64,000 nt of DNA from Palsa-504 sp963844625 (GTDB lineage: Bacteria > Actinomycetota > Actinomycetes > Streptosporangiales > Streptosporangiaceae): the NCBI GenBank assembly GCA_963844625.1, contig CAWJPF010000019.1, forward strand, positions 224,290-288,289, in the 5' to 3' direction. The translations under genes and the position numbers were made by a program. Position 1 is the stretch's first letter. The number at the start of each line of letters is the position of its first letter. Shown here piece by piece: positions 8,982 to 17,098 of the stretch. Below the pieces are notes generated by a model, which saw only the letters and a list, made by a program, of their open reading frames with translations, was not told the DNA's origin and ran no database searches.

Positions 8982-9161
8982 ATGTTCATGCACCCCCACA
9001 TCGCCAAGAGCCTCGCCAGTGAGCGGCAGCGCGACATGGTTGCGCAGGCCCAGCGCCAGCACCTGGCCCGGCGGTTCCGCGCCGGAGCAGGGATCGCCCG
9101 GCAGCGCCAGCAGGCCGGGCAGCGCCTGCGCCGCGCGCTGCGCGCGACCCGGACCGCGTAA
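8982..9161 (+). CDS. Small basic Arg/Gln-rich protein (59 aa)
   Basis: A short gene with an AGGAG site (aggagaacacc) before the ATG. The product starts MFMHPHIAKSLASERQR and is a single long Arg/Gln/Ala-rich helix ending in RTA. Actinobacteria carry many such small proteins beginning with a His-Pro pair; their function is unknown. A second protein of similar start (MHPTFVELFLQ) is encoded at 25159-25410. It is transcribed away from the LAL gene and towards the decarboxylase. Confidence 0.6.
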   Translation: MFMHPHIAKSLASERQRDMVAQAQRQHLARRFRAGAGIARQRQQAGQRLRRALRATRTA

Positions 9162-9181
9162 CGACACCACGCCCGACCCGT

Positions 9182-10624
9182 TCAGTTGCTCTTGGCGGCC
9201 TGCTGCAGCAGCCGCCATAGCTCCTCGACGTCGGGACGCTCGGTGGACTCGGCGCCGATCGAGACCCGGACCGACCAGGTGCCGTCGAGCAGAGACGGTG
9301 TGACCAGGGTCGCGCCTGAGGCGTTGACCGCGTCCACCCAGGACAGCGTGTGCGCGTTCAGCGCGTCGGCGTCCAGCACAGCGCCCGTGCCGGAGACGAC
9401 GCCGGGGGGTTCGTGCCTGAGCACGACGGTCTGCAGGTTGACCGGGGCCAGGACACGCCAGCAGGGGGTCGATGAGACCTGCTCGGCGAGCCAGCGGGCG
9501 TTGTCCAGGTCCCGCCGTAGCCTGGCCCGGATGGCCTCGACTCCGTCCAGCCGGAGGTGGAACCACAGCTTGAGGGCGCGGAACCGGCGGCCGAGCGGGA
9601 TGCCCCAGTCCTTGTACTGGGTCACCTCACCATCAACGGCGGACCGAAGGTAGGACGGGTTGGTCGACATCACCCGGATCAGATGGCCTGGGTCGGCGAC
9701 GTACAGCAGCGAGCAGTCCAGCACCGTGCCTAGCCACTTATGCGGGTTCCAGGTCAGTGAGTCCGCGCCCGCTACGCCGTCCGCAAGCCAGCGCATCTCC
9801 GGCAGCAGCAGCGCCGAGCCCGCCATCGCCGCATCGACATGCACCCATATCCCGTACCGGCGGGCCAGCGGGATGATCTGCGCGAGCGGGTCCACGGCCG
9901 TGGTACCGGTGGTGCCGACGGTGACCACGACGGCGGCCGGGCGCAGGCCGGCCGCCACGTCAGCCTCCAGTGCCGAGGCCAGCGCATCGGGCCGCATGGC
10001 GTACGTGACCGGATCGACCTCGACCAGCCTCAGGTTGTCCTGCCCGTAGCCGGCCAGCGCAACGGCCTTCGCGATCGAGGAGTGGGCGTGCTGCGTGGCG
10101 TAGACCCGCAGCGGCGCGGTCTCGGCCTGCAGCCCGCCGCGCGCCTCTGAGTAGTTCGTCACGCGCTCGCGGGCCGCGAGCAAAGCGACGAGGCACGCGC
10201 TGGAAGCCGTGTCCTGGATGACGCCCCGCCACGACTCCGGCAGCGCCGTCAGCTCGCGCAGCCACTCGACTACGACCTCCTCGACCTCCGTCAGCGCGGG
10301 GGCGGACTGCCACGTGATCCCCAGCGCTCCCAGCCCGGAGGCGGCCAGGTCACCCAGCACGGAACTGAGGGACGCGTTGGACGGGAACCAGCCGAAGTAG
10401 CGAGGGTGCTGAACCTGAGTCACGCCCGGGACGACGACGTCGTCGAGGTCGGCCAGCACCCGGCTGAACGGCTCGGCCTCGTCCGGCGCCCGGCTCGGCA
10501 GCTTCCCCGCCACCTCACCCGGCCCCACCTGCGCCTGAACCGGCAGCTGCGGAATCCGGGCACGGTAGTCCGCGATCCAGTCGATCAGCTCATGACCGGC
10601 CGCCCGGAACTCCTCAGGACCCAT
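9182..10624 (-). CDS. PLP-dependent decarboxylase, aromatic-L-amino-acid decarboxylase type
   Basis: A group II decarboxylase of 480 residues from the ATG at 10624 (an upstream GTG at 10645 is also in frame). The PLP lysine is in NPHKW (Lys296), the Asp that pairs with the pyridine nitrogen is in VHVDAAMAGSA (Asp264), and the stacking His is in ATQHAHSS. Such enzymes decarboxylate tryptophan, tyrosine, DOPA or related acids to amines in the cytoplasm. GAGGAAG upstream of the ATG is the best ribosome site. The neighbours are regulators, so the pathway is unclear; the amine oxidase at 17099-18322 is a possible downstream enzyme but not adjacent. Confidence 0.92.
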   Translation of the reverse strand: MGPEEFRAAGHELIDWIADYRARIPQLPVQAQVGPGEVAGKLPSRAPDEAEPFSRVLADLDDVVVPGVTQVQHPRYFGWFPSNASLSSVLGDLAASGLGALGITWQSAPALTEVEEVVVEWLRELTALPESWRGVIQDTASSACLVALLAARERVTNYSEARGGLQAETAPLRVYATQHAHSSIAKAVALAGYGQDNLRLVEVDPVTYAMRPDALASALEADVAAGLRPAAVVVTVGTTGTTAVDPLAQIIPLARRYGIWVHVDAAMAGSALLLPEMRWLADGVAGADSLTWNPHKWLGTVLDCSLLYVADPGHLIRVMSTNPSYLRSAVDGEVTQYKDWGIPLGRRFRALKLWFHLRLDGVEAIRARLRRDLDNARWLAEQVSSTPCWRVLAPVNLQTVVLRHEPPGVVSGTGAVLDADALNAHTLSWVDAVNASGATLVTPSLLDGTWSVRVSIGAESTERPDVEELWRLLQQAAKSN

Positions 10625-10721
10625 ATCGCATCTTCGCTTCCTCACCGCCGCGGTCTACCCGAGAAGGGTATCCAGACGCCGGGGCGGCGCATCAGACCTG
10701 GCCGGCCGGTGAAACCAGGGA

Positions 10722-10760
10722 CCGTTCGGAATAATAAAAGAATTTTTCCCGAACGAACGG
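10722..10760. repeat. Dispersed inverted repeat, copy 2
   Basis: Left arm CCGTTCGG (10722-10729), a 19-base AT-rich centre with TAAAAG and TTTTT, right arm CCGAACG (10749-10755) followed by a small AACG duplication. This copy sits between divergent genes (decarboxylase and FHA protein), so it cannot simply be a terminator for a neighbouring gene end. See copies at 4679-4720 and 54837-54870. Confidence 0.8.
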
Positions 10761-10936
10761 TGGCGCGTGTGGCTCTTTCATCGGCCGCTGGTGACCCGGA
10801 ACGGGCAGTGGTGCATCTCACCGGCAACTTCCAGTTGTCTGGAAGCTGCCCGTGATTCGTTGACTGACGGCGCGCTGGCACGCATCCTTCGACTGGGGAA
10901 CTACCGACGGATCAGGACGGGTCAAGGACGGTGCCG

Positions 10937-11974
10937 ATGTCTGAAGGCTGGGAGGCAGCACGCCGGCCGGCCCGCGCTCCGCTGCGGCGAAGGCGCGGGC
11001 GCGGGCGCAGGCGCTGGGTGCTCGCGGGCGGCGCGGCGGCATGCTGGCTGGCGCTGGAGCTCGTAACGGGTTCTGCTGTCTCCGCGACGGTGACGCTGGT
11101 AGTCGTCGCGGTCCTTGGCGCCGCGAGCGTGGCAGGCTTGCGGGCCCTGGGCGTCACGCGAGATCATCCGTGGCTACGGCAGCTGGCCTCCCGCCCGTGG
11201 CGCGACGGACAGGACGTGCTGCAAATCGCGATGCGGCACCTGTCCGACGCGTTCGTGATCACGCCGAACGGGTCGCTGCTCGCGCCGAACGTCGTCGAAC
11301 TGCAGCTGAACCCCGATGATTTCCGGTCGGTGTGCGAGCGGATGGAACCGGGTGTGATCAGCGCGAGCATGACCGAGGCCTACGAGGAGCAAGTCGCGGC
11401 GCACGGAGCCCGCCTCGCCGGGCCTGACCGGGCGGACGTGTACGTCATCGCCGACGTGTCGGTTCCGCCGGGTCGCTACAGCCTGCGCCAAGGCCATCCG
11501 GTGACCGTTGGCGCCCCGCCTGACTTGCCTGCTGCCCGGTACGCGTCCGCCGCGCCGGAGTTCGCGTATAACAACTGGCAGCCTGCGTACGCCGGGCCCG
11601 GCGGTCCTGCCTGGCAGGAAGCGGGCCCGGGCTCCGTGGCCACCGAAGGCAATAAGACGGTCATGGAACGGAGCCTCGCTCCCGTCCCGGTGCTGCGGCT
11701 GATCACGGGCTCCTCGGTCGCGGAAACCCTGATGTCGGGCGCCCGTGCCGGGCGCGGGTCCGTGGAGCTGGTGCTCCCCGATGTGCCCACGGTGTCCAGA
11801 GAGCACGCGAGATTCACGTTCGGCGACGGGCGCTGGTGGATCACCAACCAGGGCATGAACGGGCTGACCCTCAATGACGTTCCGGTTGCGGGAGAGCAGC
11901 CGGTCAGCGACGGCGATGTGATCCGCTGGGGGACGAGGCCGGACGCGCCGCTGTCCCGGGTCGAGATTGGCTGA
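10937..11974 (+). CDS. FHA-domain membrane protein with FhaA-like N-terminal region
   Basis: A 345-residue protein. A very basic Arg-rich head (about residues 12-28) is followed by two membrane segments (roughly 28-48 and 49-68), then a region resembling the DUF3662/FhaA domain (LSDAFVITPNGSLLAPNVVELQLNP, split here only for reference), a Pro/Ala linker, and a C-terminal FHA domain. The FHA core shows GR near the start, SREHARF and an N in the last loops, so it can bind phosphothreonine. A Ser/Thr kinase partner is expected but not encoded here. The ATG at 10937 fits the AAGGA site better than GTG 10931. It likely forms an operon with the next gene. Confidence 0.82.
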   Translation: MSEGWEAARRPARAPLRRRRGRGRRRWVLAGGAAACWLALELVTGSAVSATVTLVVVAVLGAASVAGLRALGVTRDHPWLRQLASRPWRDGQDVLQIAMRHLSDAFVITPNGSLLAPNVVELQLNPDDFRSVCERMEPGVISASMTEAYEEQVAAHGARLAGPDRADVYVIADVSVPPGRYSLRQGHPVTVGAPPDLPAARYASAAPEFAYNNWQPAYAGPGGPAWQEAGPGSVATEGNKTVMERSLAPVPVLRLITGSSVAETLMSGARAGRGSVELVLPDVPTVSREHARFTFGDGRWWITNQGMNGLTLNDVPVAGEQPVSDGDVIRWGTRPDAPLSRVEIG

Positions 11975-12062
11975 GGGCACCAGCTGCGCCAATTATTATC
12001 CAGACATGGTGAGACTGGATGGCTCGTCCGCCGGCGCACGGTCGCACAGGGGTTGCGGCTGA

Positions 12063-12905
12063 GTGGGTACGGCCCGGCTTTTCCTGTGGTCCGACGCGAG
12101 CGGCGAGTGGCGGAACTGTCCGCCCGACGAGATCGCCTGGCTGGACCGGAGCACGCTGAGCGACAACGCAGACCTTACGCTGCACCGTACTCCGCGGTGC
12201 CCGGGTCTGCGCTACGTCCACCACCGCTGGGAGTTGTTCAGCCGCGACACGACATACCCCGTTTACCTGGCGCCGGACGTCGCCGGGACGGCCCGCAGCG
12301 CCACGGACGTGCAGCGGGCGGCGTGCCGCGTCCTGCCGCTCGCCACGGCCGGCTATGAGCCCCTGCCGGTAACCCTGGAGGAAGGCTTGTGGCTGGTCAG
12401 CGTGGGGTCCTGGGTAGTCAGGCTGCGGCTCGATGTGCCGGCGCGTCCCCGCGCCGATCCGGCGGTCCCGGATGGTGACGCGCAGCCGGCGACCAGGGCC
12501 GGTGAGATCGTGCGGCGGGACGGCGCGCCGGGACATGACGCGGTGGCCCGCGTACGCGGTTACTTCCAGCGCAACGCCACCGCACGACTGACCATGGCCT
12601 ATTACTACCAAGAGTTCATCCTCGGGCTGCCCGCCCCGCAGACGGTGCCGATGATGAACGTGGTTATCGCCCTGAACCTGAGCGGCGAGGGAGCGGTGTC
12701 GGACTATAAGAAGCTGCTTCAGGGCTTCATCTGGTCCAAACGCGGTCACGCACGTGACCTGGCCGGCTTCTTGCTCGCCAACGGCCTGCTGACCCCGGCC
12801 GATCTCGATGAGGCCAGGCGCATCGTGGCGGACAACGAACGCGCCGGCGTGTGCGAGATGGCGCGGCAGCGGCTTCAGTACCGTCCGAAGGGCACCGGCG
12901 TGTGA
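12063..12905 (+). CDS. Unknown protein downstream of the FHA gene
   Basis: A 280-residue soluble protein starting with GTG. I recognise no named domain. The first 125 residues are rich in Trp, aromatic and beta-type sequence (WSDASGEWRNCPPDEIAWLD; later GLWLVSVGSWVVRL) and could be a small beta-sandwich like a divergent FHA fold. After a Pro/Ala linker, residues 160-280 are helical (RGYFQRNATARLTMAYYYQE; LLANGLLTPADLDEAR). It follows the FHA gene by 88 bases on the same strand and overlaps nothing. Its role is probably tied to the FHA protein; this is inference from position only. Confidence 0.6.
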   Translation: MGTARLFLWSDASGEWRNCPPDEIAWLDRSTLSDNADLTLHRTPRCPGLRYVHHRWELFSRDTTYPVYLAPDVAGTARSATDVQRAACRVLPLATAGYEPLPVTLEEGLWLVSVGSWVVRLRLDVPARPRADPAVPDGDAQPATRAGEIVRRDGAPGHDAVARVRGYFQRNATARLTMAYYYQEFILGLPAPQTVPMMNVVIALNLSGEGAVSDYKKLLQGFIWSKRGHARDLAGFLLANGLLTPADLDEARRIVADNERAGVCEMARQRLQYRPKGTGV

Positions 12906-12907
12906 CG

Positions 12908-13105
12908 TTAGTTGCTGGGCCGCGGGGTGGTGCAGTTGATCTGCGGGTTAACACCCGCATAGTTGAGGGGGCCCGCGAGGATGGTTACGGCGGTCGTGCT
13001 GGCCCTCGTGCAACTGCCGACGGGCTCGTGGTAATAGCCGCGCTGCCCGGCAGCGACGGCACCGACGATCAGCCAGATGACCAGAAGGGCCGAGCCGATA
13101 TGCAT
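12908..13105 (-). CDS. Small conserved membrane protein (65 aa)
   Basis: GGAGG is placed 6 bases before the ATG at 13105. The product starts MHIGSALLVIWLIVGAVAAGQ: one N-terminal membrane helix, then a short outside segment with two Cys residues, ending in PRPSN. From memory, similar 60-70-residue proteins with a VAAGQRGY motif are widespread in actinobacteria and have no known role. It converges on the unknown gene before it with only 2 bases between stops. Confidence 0.75.
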   Translation of the reverse strand: MHIGSALLVIWLIVGAVAAGQRGYYHEPVGSCTRASTTAVTILAGPLNYAGVNPQINCTTPRPSN

Positions 13106-13374
13106 TTGAACCTCCAATGACATTATCTTCGCAAAGGTAAAGACGGCCGACCGCAATTTCCGATCTCGGCTTCGCGGTCCTATGACCGGATTTCACAGCG
13201 GCTCGCTGACCAGTTGCCTGACAGTGCCACCGCCTCGCCAATGTGAACATATAAGCCGGGGGGAGTTGAGCATAAGCATATCCGCGGGCAACGATGTTGA
13301 CGTCGGTCTGACCCCGCAGCGGCGCCTTTCCCAGAAACCTGGAAGTTGGCGCGTGTATCCCCCAACTGAATGGG

Positions 13375-14436
13375 CTACAGCCAGGTGGGGCGCATGGCGG
13401 GCGGGGCGCTGGCCGGGGATCCCCCGGCCGGCGGAAGGGCCGGCGGCCGGGGGATCCTCGCGGCCCGGCACTCATCCAGCGGACCGAGCAGGGCGAGCAC
13501 CGGCACGTCCAGCATCTGGGCCAGTACCCCGGCCGAGAAACTGTTGCCGGCCACGGCGGCGGTCTGCACCAGCGCCCGGGCGGGATCTGACAGCTGCGCG
13601 AGCCGGTAGGCCGCCGCCTCCGCGACCCGTCCCGGTACCGGCACCGGCCCGCCGCGGCGCTGGTCGGCGAGCATCCGGGCCAGCTCGCGGACCAGGAACG
13701 GGTTGCCCCCCGTTTCGGAGTGCACCTCGCCGGCCTGGTCCGGCGACGCCGGCAGCCCGGCCGCGAGCAGCATGTCCCCGACCGCGGCTGCGGGCAGGCC
13801 ACGCAGGTCCACCCGTTCGGTGCTGGCGTCCGCCGACAGGCGCGGCAGCAGCCCGGCGCTCACCTCACCGGAGGCCGCCGACTCCCGGTAGGTCGCCAAG
13901 ACCAGGATGGGCGTCCCCCGCAGCTGACGCACGACATCGGCGAGCAGCACCGCGGACGCCTCATCCGCCCACTGCAGATCGTCAAGCACCACCAGCAGCC
14001 CGCCCGGCTCAGCGGCCCGCGCCAGCCGCCGGCGAACCTCCGCGAACAGCGCGAACCGCTGGGCGCTGCCGGAATCGGCGCCATCAGCCAGCGCCGGGCG
14101 TTCGGCACCGAAGACGCGCGACCACAGGTCAGTACGGGACGGGTCGTCACCGGCCCCCCGGACGGCGGGCTCATCAAGCACCAGCTGCCATAGCCCGTAC
14201 GGCGGCAAGCTACCCTGGTCGGCCGCCCGGGCCCATGCCACCGGCACGCCCCTGGCGGCAGCCGACGCGGCGGCCTCCTCGGCCAGCCGGGTCTTCCCGA
14301 TCCCCGCCTCACCGGTGCACAGCACCAGGCGCCCGTCGCCTGCCAGGGCAGCATCCAGCAGCAGCGTGACCCGAGTCAGCTCGCGGTCACGGCCTACCAT
14401 CGGCGCAGGCGCCACTCCCCCCACGAGGCCAACCAT
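13375..14436 (-). pseudogene. Truncated LAL-type ATPase, no DNA-binding domain
   Basis: The first 320 residues match the ATPase half of LAL regulators: Walker A GEAGIGKT near residues 42-49, Walker B LLVVLDDLQWADE near 147-159, and the conserved TGGNPFLVRELARML region. The sequence stays family-like to LLGPLDE, then turns into a Pro/Ala-rich tail and stops at 353 residues, where relatives continue for 500-600 more with a LuxR helix-turn-helix. The tail is coded by a strong 14-base inverted repeat (13417-13457). It is either a decayed regulator or a stand-alone ATPase; loss of the C-terminal part by rearrangement is more likely. Confidence 0.75.
13417..13457. repeat. 14-base perfect inverted repeat in the 3' end of the truncated LAL gene
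   Basis: GGATCCCCCGGCCG (13417-13430) and CGGCCGGGGGATCC (13444-13457) are perfect complements around a 13-base loop. It codes the non-conserved Pro-rich tail of the truncated ATPase. It could terminate transcription or mark the breakpoint that removed the rest of the gene. Confidence 0.75.
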
Positions 14437-14526
14437 AAACGGCGGGCGCTACCGGCGCCTAACGGTGAACAGCAACGCCGGTGACCGACATGCGCGCGGA
14501 CGGCGGTGAACGTGACTTGCTGACCG

Positions 14527-15756
14527 CTAGGACGGCTTGCTGATTACCCCAGATGGCAGGATACGCGCCGCGCTCGAACCGAAGTCTTCCGTAGCGAGCC
14601 GGGCCACAAAGGCGATAGCCCCGCCGCCTGGCACCGGCCTGCCTGCCGAAGTGAACTGGACCGGGTAAATCCGGGCGCTCTCGAACCGCCCGGCAGATGA
14701 CAAGGTCACGTGCAGGATCACGCTCATGTCGAGGTCGCCTTCGGTAGAGAAGTCACCGTAGCTCGCGAAATTCCCGACGCTGTAGGCGATGAGATGGCCC
14801 CGGTAAAACTGCATGCCCCTGAGCACGTGCGGGCCGCTCGCGATCACTAGGCTGGCGCCTGCGTTTATCGCCATATGCGCGAACGCCTCGGCATTACCAC
14901 GATCCTCGCCGAGGTAATACTCCTCCCGCCCGGTCACATGATCGGCATCGGGGCCCTCTGCGCCAGCGTGCATATATACGACGACAATGTTTGCCTCCCG
15001 GACCGCTTGCTTGATGAGCACCCGCGCCGCAGGCAGGTCGAGGAGGTTGGCGTCGTAGTTGTAGGGCGCGAACGCCAGGAACGCGACCTTGATCCCATTC
15101 GCCCTGACGAGGGTTATCTCGCCGGGCAGTCCGGTCTGGGCCAGGCCCGCCGCGTGGATCGCCTGAACGGTCTGAGCCTGACCCGCGGCGCCGAAGTCGA
15201 ACGAGTGGTTATTGGCATCGTTGAGGATGCTGAAGCCGGCCTCCCTGAGGTAACGCGCGTAACCGGGCGGGTCCCGGAACGCGAAACAGCTCTCGGCGGG
15301 GCCTTCGTGGACACCGCACTTGCTGGTCGTCGACGTCGTGAGCGTGCCTTCCAGATTGCCGAAGACAATCTGGGCGCCCGACTTGAGGGTCGAATCGACC
15401 GGGCCGAGGTATGTCGCCGGGTCCGTGGGGAGATCCGGCGTATTCCCGAGCATCGTGTCGCCGACGACGGCTATGGTCACCGGGGCTGCCGTCGCCGGGG
15501 CGCGAGGGCTGGCCGCCTCGGAGGTGGCCGCCGGGGCGCTGGCCGCGCTGGTTCGCCCGGTTGCCGCCGCCGTCGCCGCAGTCGTGGACGTCCCGGAACC
15601 CGCAGCGGGATGACCGGCCGGTGAGCAAGCCGCAACAACCAGGCAGGCGACGGAGCCGATGATCGTGCCGACTACCTTCACCAGGTGCCGCCGTTCGGGC
15701 CGTGGCTGCTGGCACGGGCGGGACGCGCAGCAGGACAGGGGCGCTTTGTGCCGCAT
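14527..15756 (-). CDS. CapA-family putative lipoprotein
   Basis: The product matches the PGA_cap/CapA family (metallophosphatase-like fold): VAVVGDTMLG-type start, NLEG, NDANNHSFDFG and a late SGPHVLRG motif. An upstream hydrophobic stretch ends in LVVAAC, a lipobox, followed by a Ser/Thr/Ala-rich spacer of about 60 residues, so it should be a lipoprotein displayed outside the membrane. I give the ATG at 15756; a GTG at 15681 would give a more usual short signal peptide and may be the true start. CapA proteins take part in poly-gamma-glutamate synthesis, but no capB or capC gene is nearby, so the role here is unknown. Confidence 0.85.
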   Translation of the reverse strand: MRHKAPLSCCASRPCQQPRPERRHLVKVVGTIIGSVACLVVAACSPAGHPAAGSGTSTTAATAAATGRTSAASAPAATSEAASPRAPATAAPVTIAVVGDTMLGNTPDLPTDPATYLGPVDSTLKSGAQIVFGNLEGTLTTSTTSKCGVHEGPAESCFAFRDPPGYARYLREAGFSILNDANNHSFDFGAAGQAQTVQAIHAAGLAQTGLPGEITLVRANGIKVAFLAFAPYNYDANLLDLPAARVLIKQAVREANIVVVYMHAGAEGPDADHVTGREEYYLGEDRGNAEAFAHMAINAGASLVIASGPHVLRGMQFYRGHLIAYSVGNFASYGDFSTEGDLDMSVILHVTLSSAGRFESARIYPVQFTSAGRPVPGGGAIAFVARLATEDFGSSAARILPSGVISKPS

Positions 15757-15851
15757 GCGGAACAACTTAGTCCGGCACATTTTCGCCTGCAGGACTCCGC
15801 GGAAGATGACAGTTAAGTTACTCGCGAGTCAGGCTCCTGGAGCAGCCCACC

Positions 15852-16601
15852 TCACTTGAGGTTCATGCGTACGGCGATGCCGTCGAGCAGGGCCTGGAGG
15901 CCGTATTCGAACTGGCTGGCCAGGGCGGCTTCGGTCATCGGCGGTCCGGCCGGTTCCGCGCCCTGGGTGGCCGCGCTTTCCTCGTAGAGCGCGCTGAGCT
16001 GAGGGAAGTCTCCGGTCTGGAGTTGGGTGAGGCCGTAAGCGATCGCGGCGGTGACCATGGCCGGGTCTTCTTCGGCGGCCCTGGCGCGGGCCAGGGATTC
16101 GACGGCGTGCAGGGCGTGGCCGGACACGTAGTCATCCACGGCGGCGATGAGCTCGAGCCTGGCGGGGGCGGGGAGCCCGGTACCGGCCACTGCGGCGAGG
16201 GACTGCTCGAAGTGGCGCATGGCGTTGGGGCCGAACTGGGCGTCGTCGAGTGAGGTTAGTGACCAGGGGTGGGCCATGAGCACGTGCCTGGTCCGCCGGG
16301 CGACGGCGGCGGTGGCGTCCCGCCAGCCGGCGGAGAGCTCGCGGCCGGGGATGAGAACGTCGGCGAGGATCGCGTCCTGCATGAGGGCGACGATGTCGGT
16401 CTTGTTCCGCACGTAGTAGTAGACCGTCATCGTTCCCGCCCCGAGCTCGGCGGCGATCCGTTTCATCGTGACCGCGTCGAATCCTTCGGTGTCCGCGATG
16501 CGCAGCGCCGCGTCGGCGATCTGCTCGCGGGTGTAGCGCGGCTTGCGGTCCGCGGGCTGCGGGAGGGCCCAGATGGGGCGGTTGTCATGCTCGGCTGTCA
16601 C
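15852..16601 (-). CDS. TetR-family transcriptional regulator
   Basis: A 249-residue repressor type: N-terminal helix-turn-helix (REQIADAALRIADTEGFD...AGTMTVYYYVRNK) and a long ligand-binding C-terminal domain of the tetracycline-repressor-like type. The GTG at 16601 lies directly beside an overlapping palindromic operator (16603-16631), so it very likely represses itself and the divergent gene at 16669. The divergent operon once led into an ABC transporter ATPase, now only a fragment, so the original role was probably control of drug efflux. Confidence 0.9.
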   Translation of the reverse strand: MTAEHDNRPIWALPQPADRKPRYTREQIADAALRIADTEGFDAVTMKRIAAELGAGTMTVYYYVRNKTDIVALMQDAILADVLIPGRELSAGWRDATAAVARRTRHVLMAHPWSLTSLDDAQFGPNAMRHFEQSLAAVAGTGLPAPARLELIAAVDDYVSGHALHAVESLARARAAEEDPAMVTAAIAYGLTQLQTGDFPQLSALYEESAATQGAEPAGPPMTEAALASQFEYGLQALLDGIAVRMNLK

Positions 16602-16602
16602 T

Positions 16603-16631
16603 CGTATAGCATACGAATAGCTTATTCGTAT
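16603..16631. promoter_or_regulatory. Overlapping palindromic operator between divergent TetR and small gene
   Basis: Two overlapping palindromes: CGTAT-AGC-ATACG (16603-16615) and ATACGAATA-GCT-TATTCGTAT (16611-16631, perfect 9-base arms). They share the ATACG half-site. The segment is AT-rich and lies between divergent start codons at 16601 and 16669, the expected place for a TetR operator that shuts both promoters. Confidence 0.85.
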
Positions 16632-16668
16632 CACGTACCAACAAGCCGTGCCGACAGGAAGGAACCCA

Positions 16669-16923
16669 GTGGGAACCAGCAAGAAGGCCAGCACGCGCAT
16701 GCATGACGCGCTGCACCGGCTGCCCGGGATGCCCGCGCACGATCAGGCCGCTGAGCTGAACTCGAACGATGCAGCCGGGCGGCTGCATCACCGCTCGCTG
16801 CCGAACCGGCCCCTGCGCAACCGGCCGCTGCAGAACCCGGACGGTCACCACGGGCGTCTTCCGCGCGTGGCGGCCGGGTGGCAGGCATGGCTCGGCCGTC
16901 TCTTCGGCCGGGGGGAGCAGTGA
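16669..16923 (+). CDS. Small protein of unknown function, TetR-controlled
   Basis: An 84-residue protein with AGGAAGGA before the GTG at 16669. It is rich in Asn, Pro, Arg and Leu, with repeated NRPLRNRPLQN-like segments near residues 45-57, and ends in a Trp/Gly/Arg tail (WQAWLGRLFGRGEQ). No membrane segment. Its stop overlaps the GTG of the ABC ATPase fragment (GTGA), a classic coupled operon junction. I do not recognise a family. Confidence 0.6.
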   Translation: MGTSKKASTRMHDALHRLPGMPAHDQAAELNSNDAAGRLHHRSLPNRPLRNRPLQNPDGHHGRLPRVAAGWQAWLGRLFGRGEQ

Positions 16924-17040
16924 CCGGGCGGGATGAGCCGGCGATCGCCGCGGCTGGCCTGACCAAGCGGTATGGCGGGACCGCTGCCCTGCGCGGGGTC
17001 AGTCTCCAGGTCAGCGCCGGAACGGCGACCGCGCTGCGGG
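16920..17040 (+). pseudogene. N-terminal fragment of an ABC transporter ATPase
   Basis: Starting at GTG 16920, the reading frame gives about 40 residues typical of a drug-export ATPase start: LTKRYGGTAALRGVSLQVS followed by AGTATAL. It breaks exactly where the Walker A loop (GPNGAGKST) should follow, and the frame then runs into the upstream part of the amine oxidase gene. A deletion joined the two loci. The TetR regulator and the small gene before it are the surviving front part of this operon. Confidence 0.75.
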
Positions 17041-17098
17041 CGGGCGTTTCGGCATGGCAGGATGTCGCCCGATGGGCAGGCGGAGGGCAGGAGCGGAC

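Noticed and set aside
13182..14369. A 395-residue plus-strand frame
   Set aside because: It is the antisense shadow of the truncated LAL ATPase; Pro/Arg/Ala-rich, no ribosome site, no family character.
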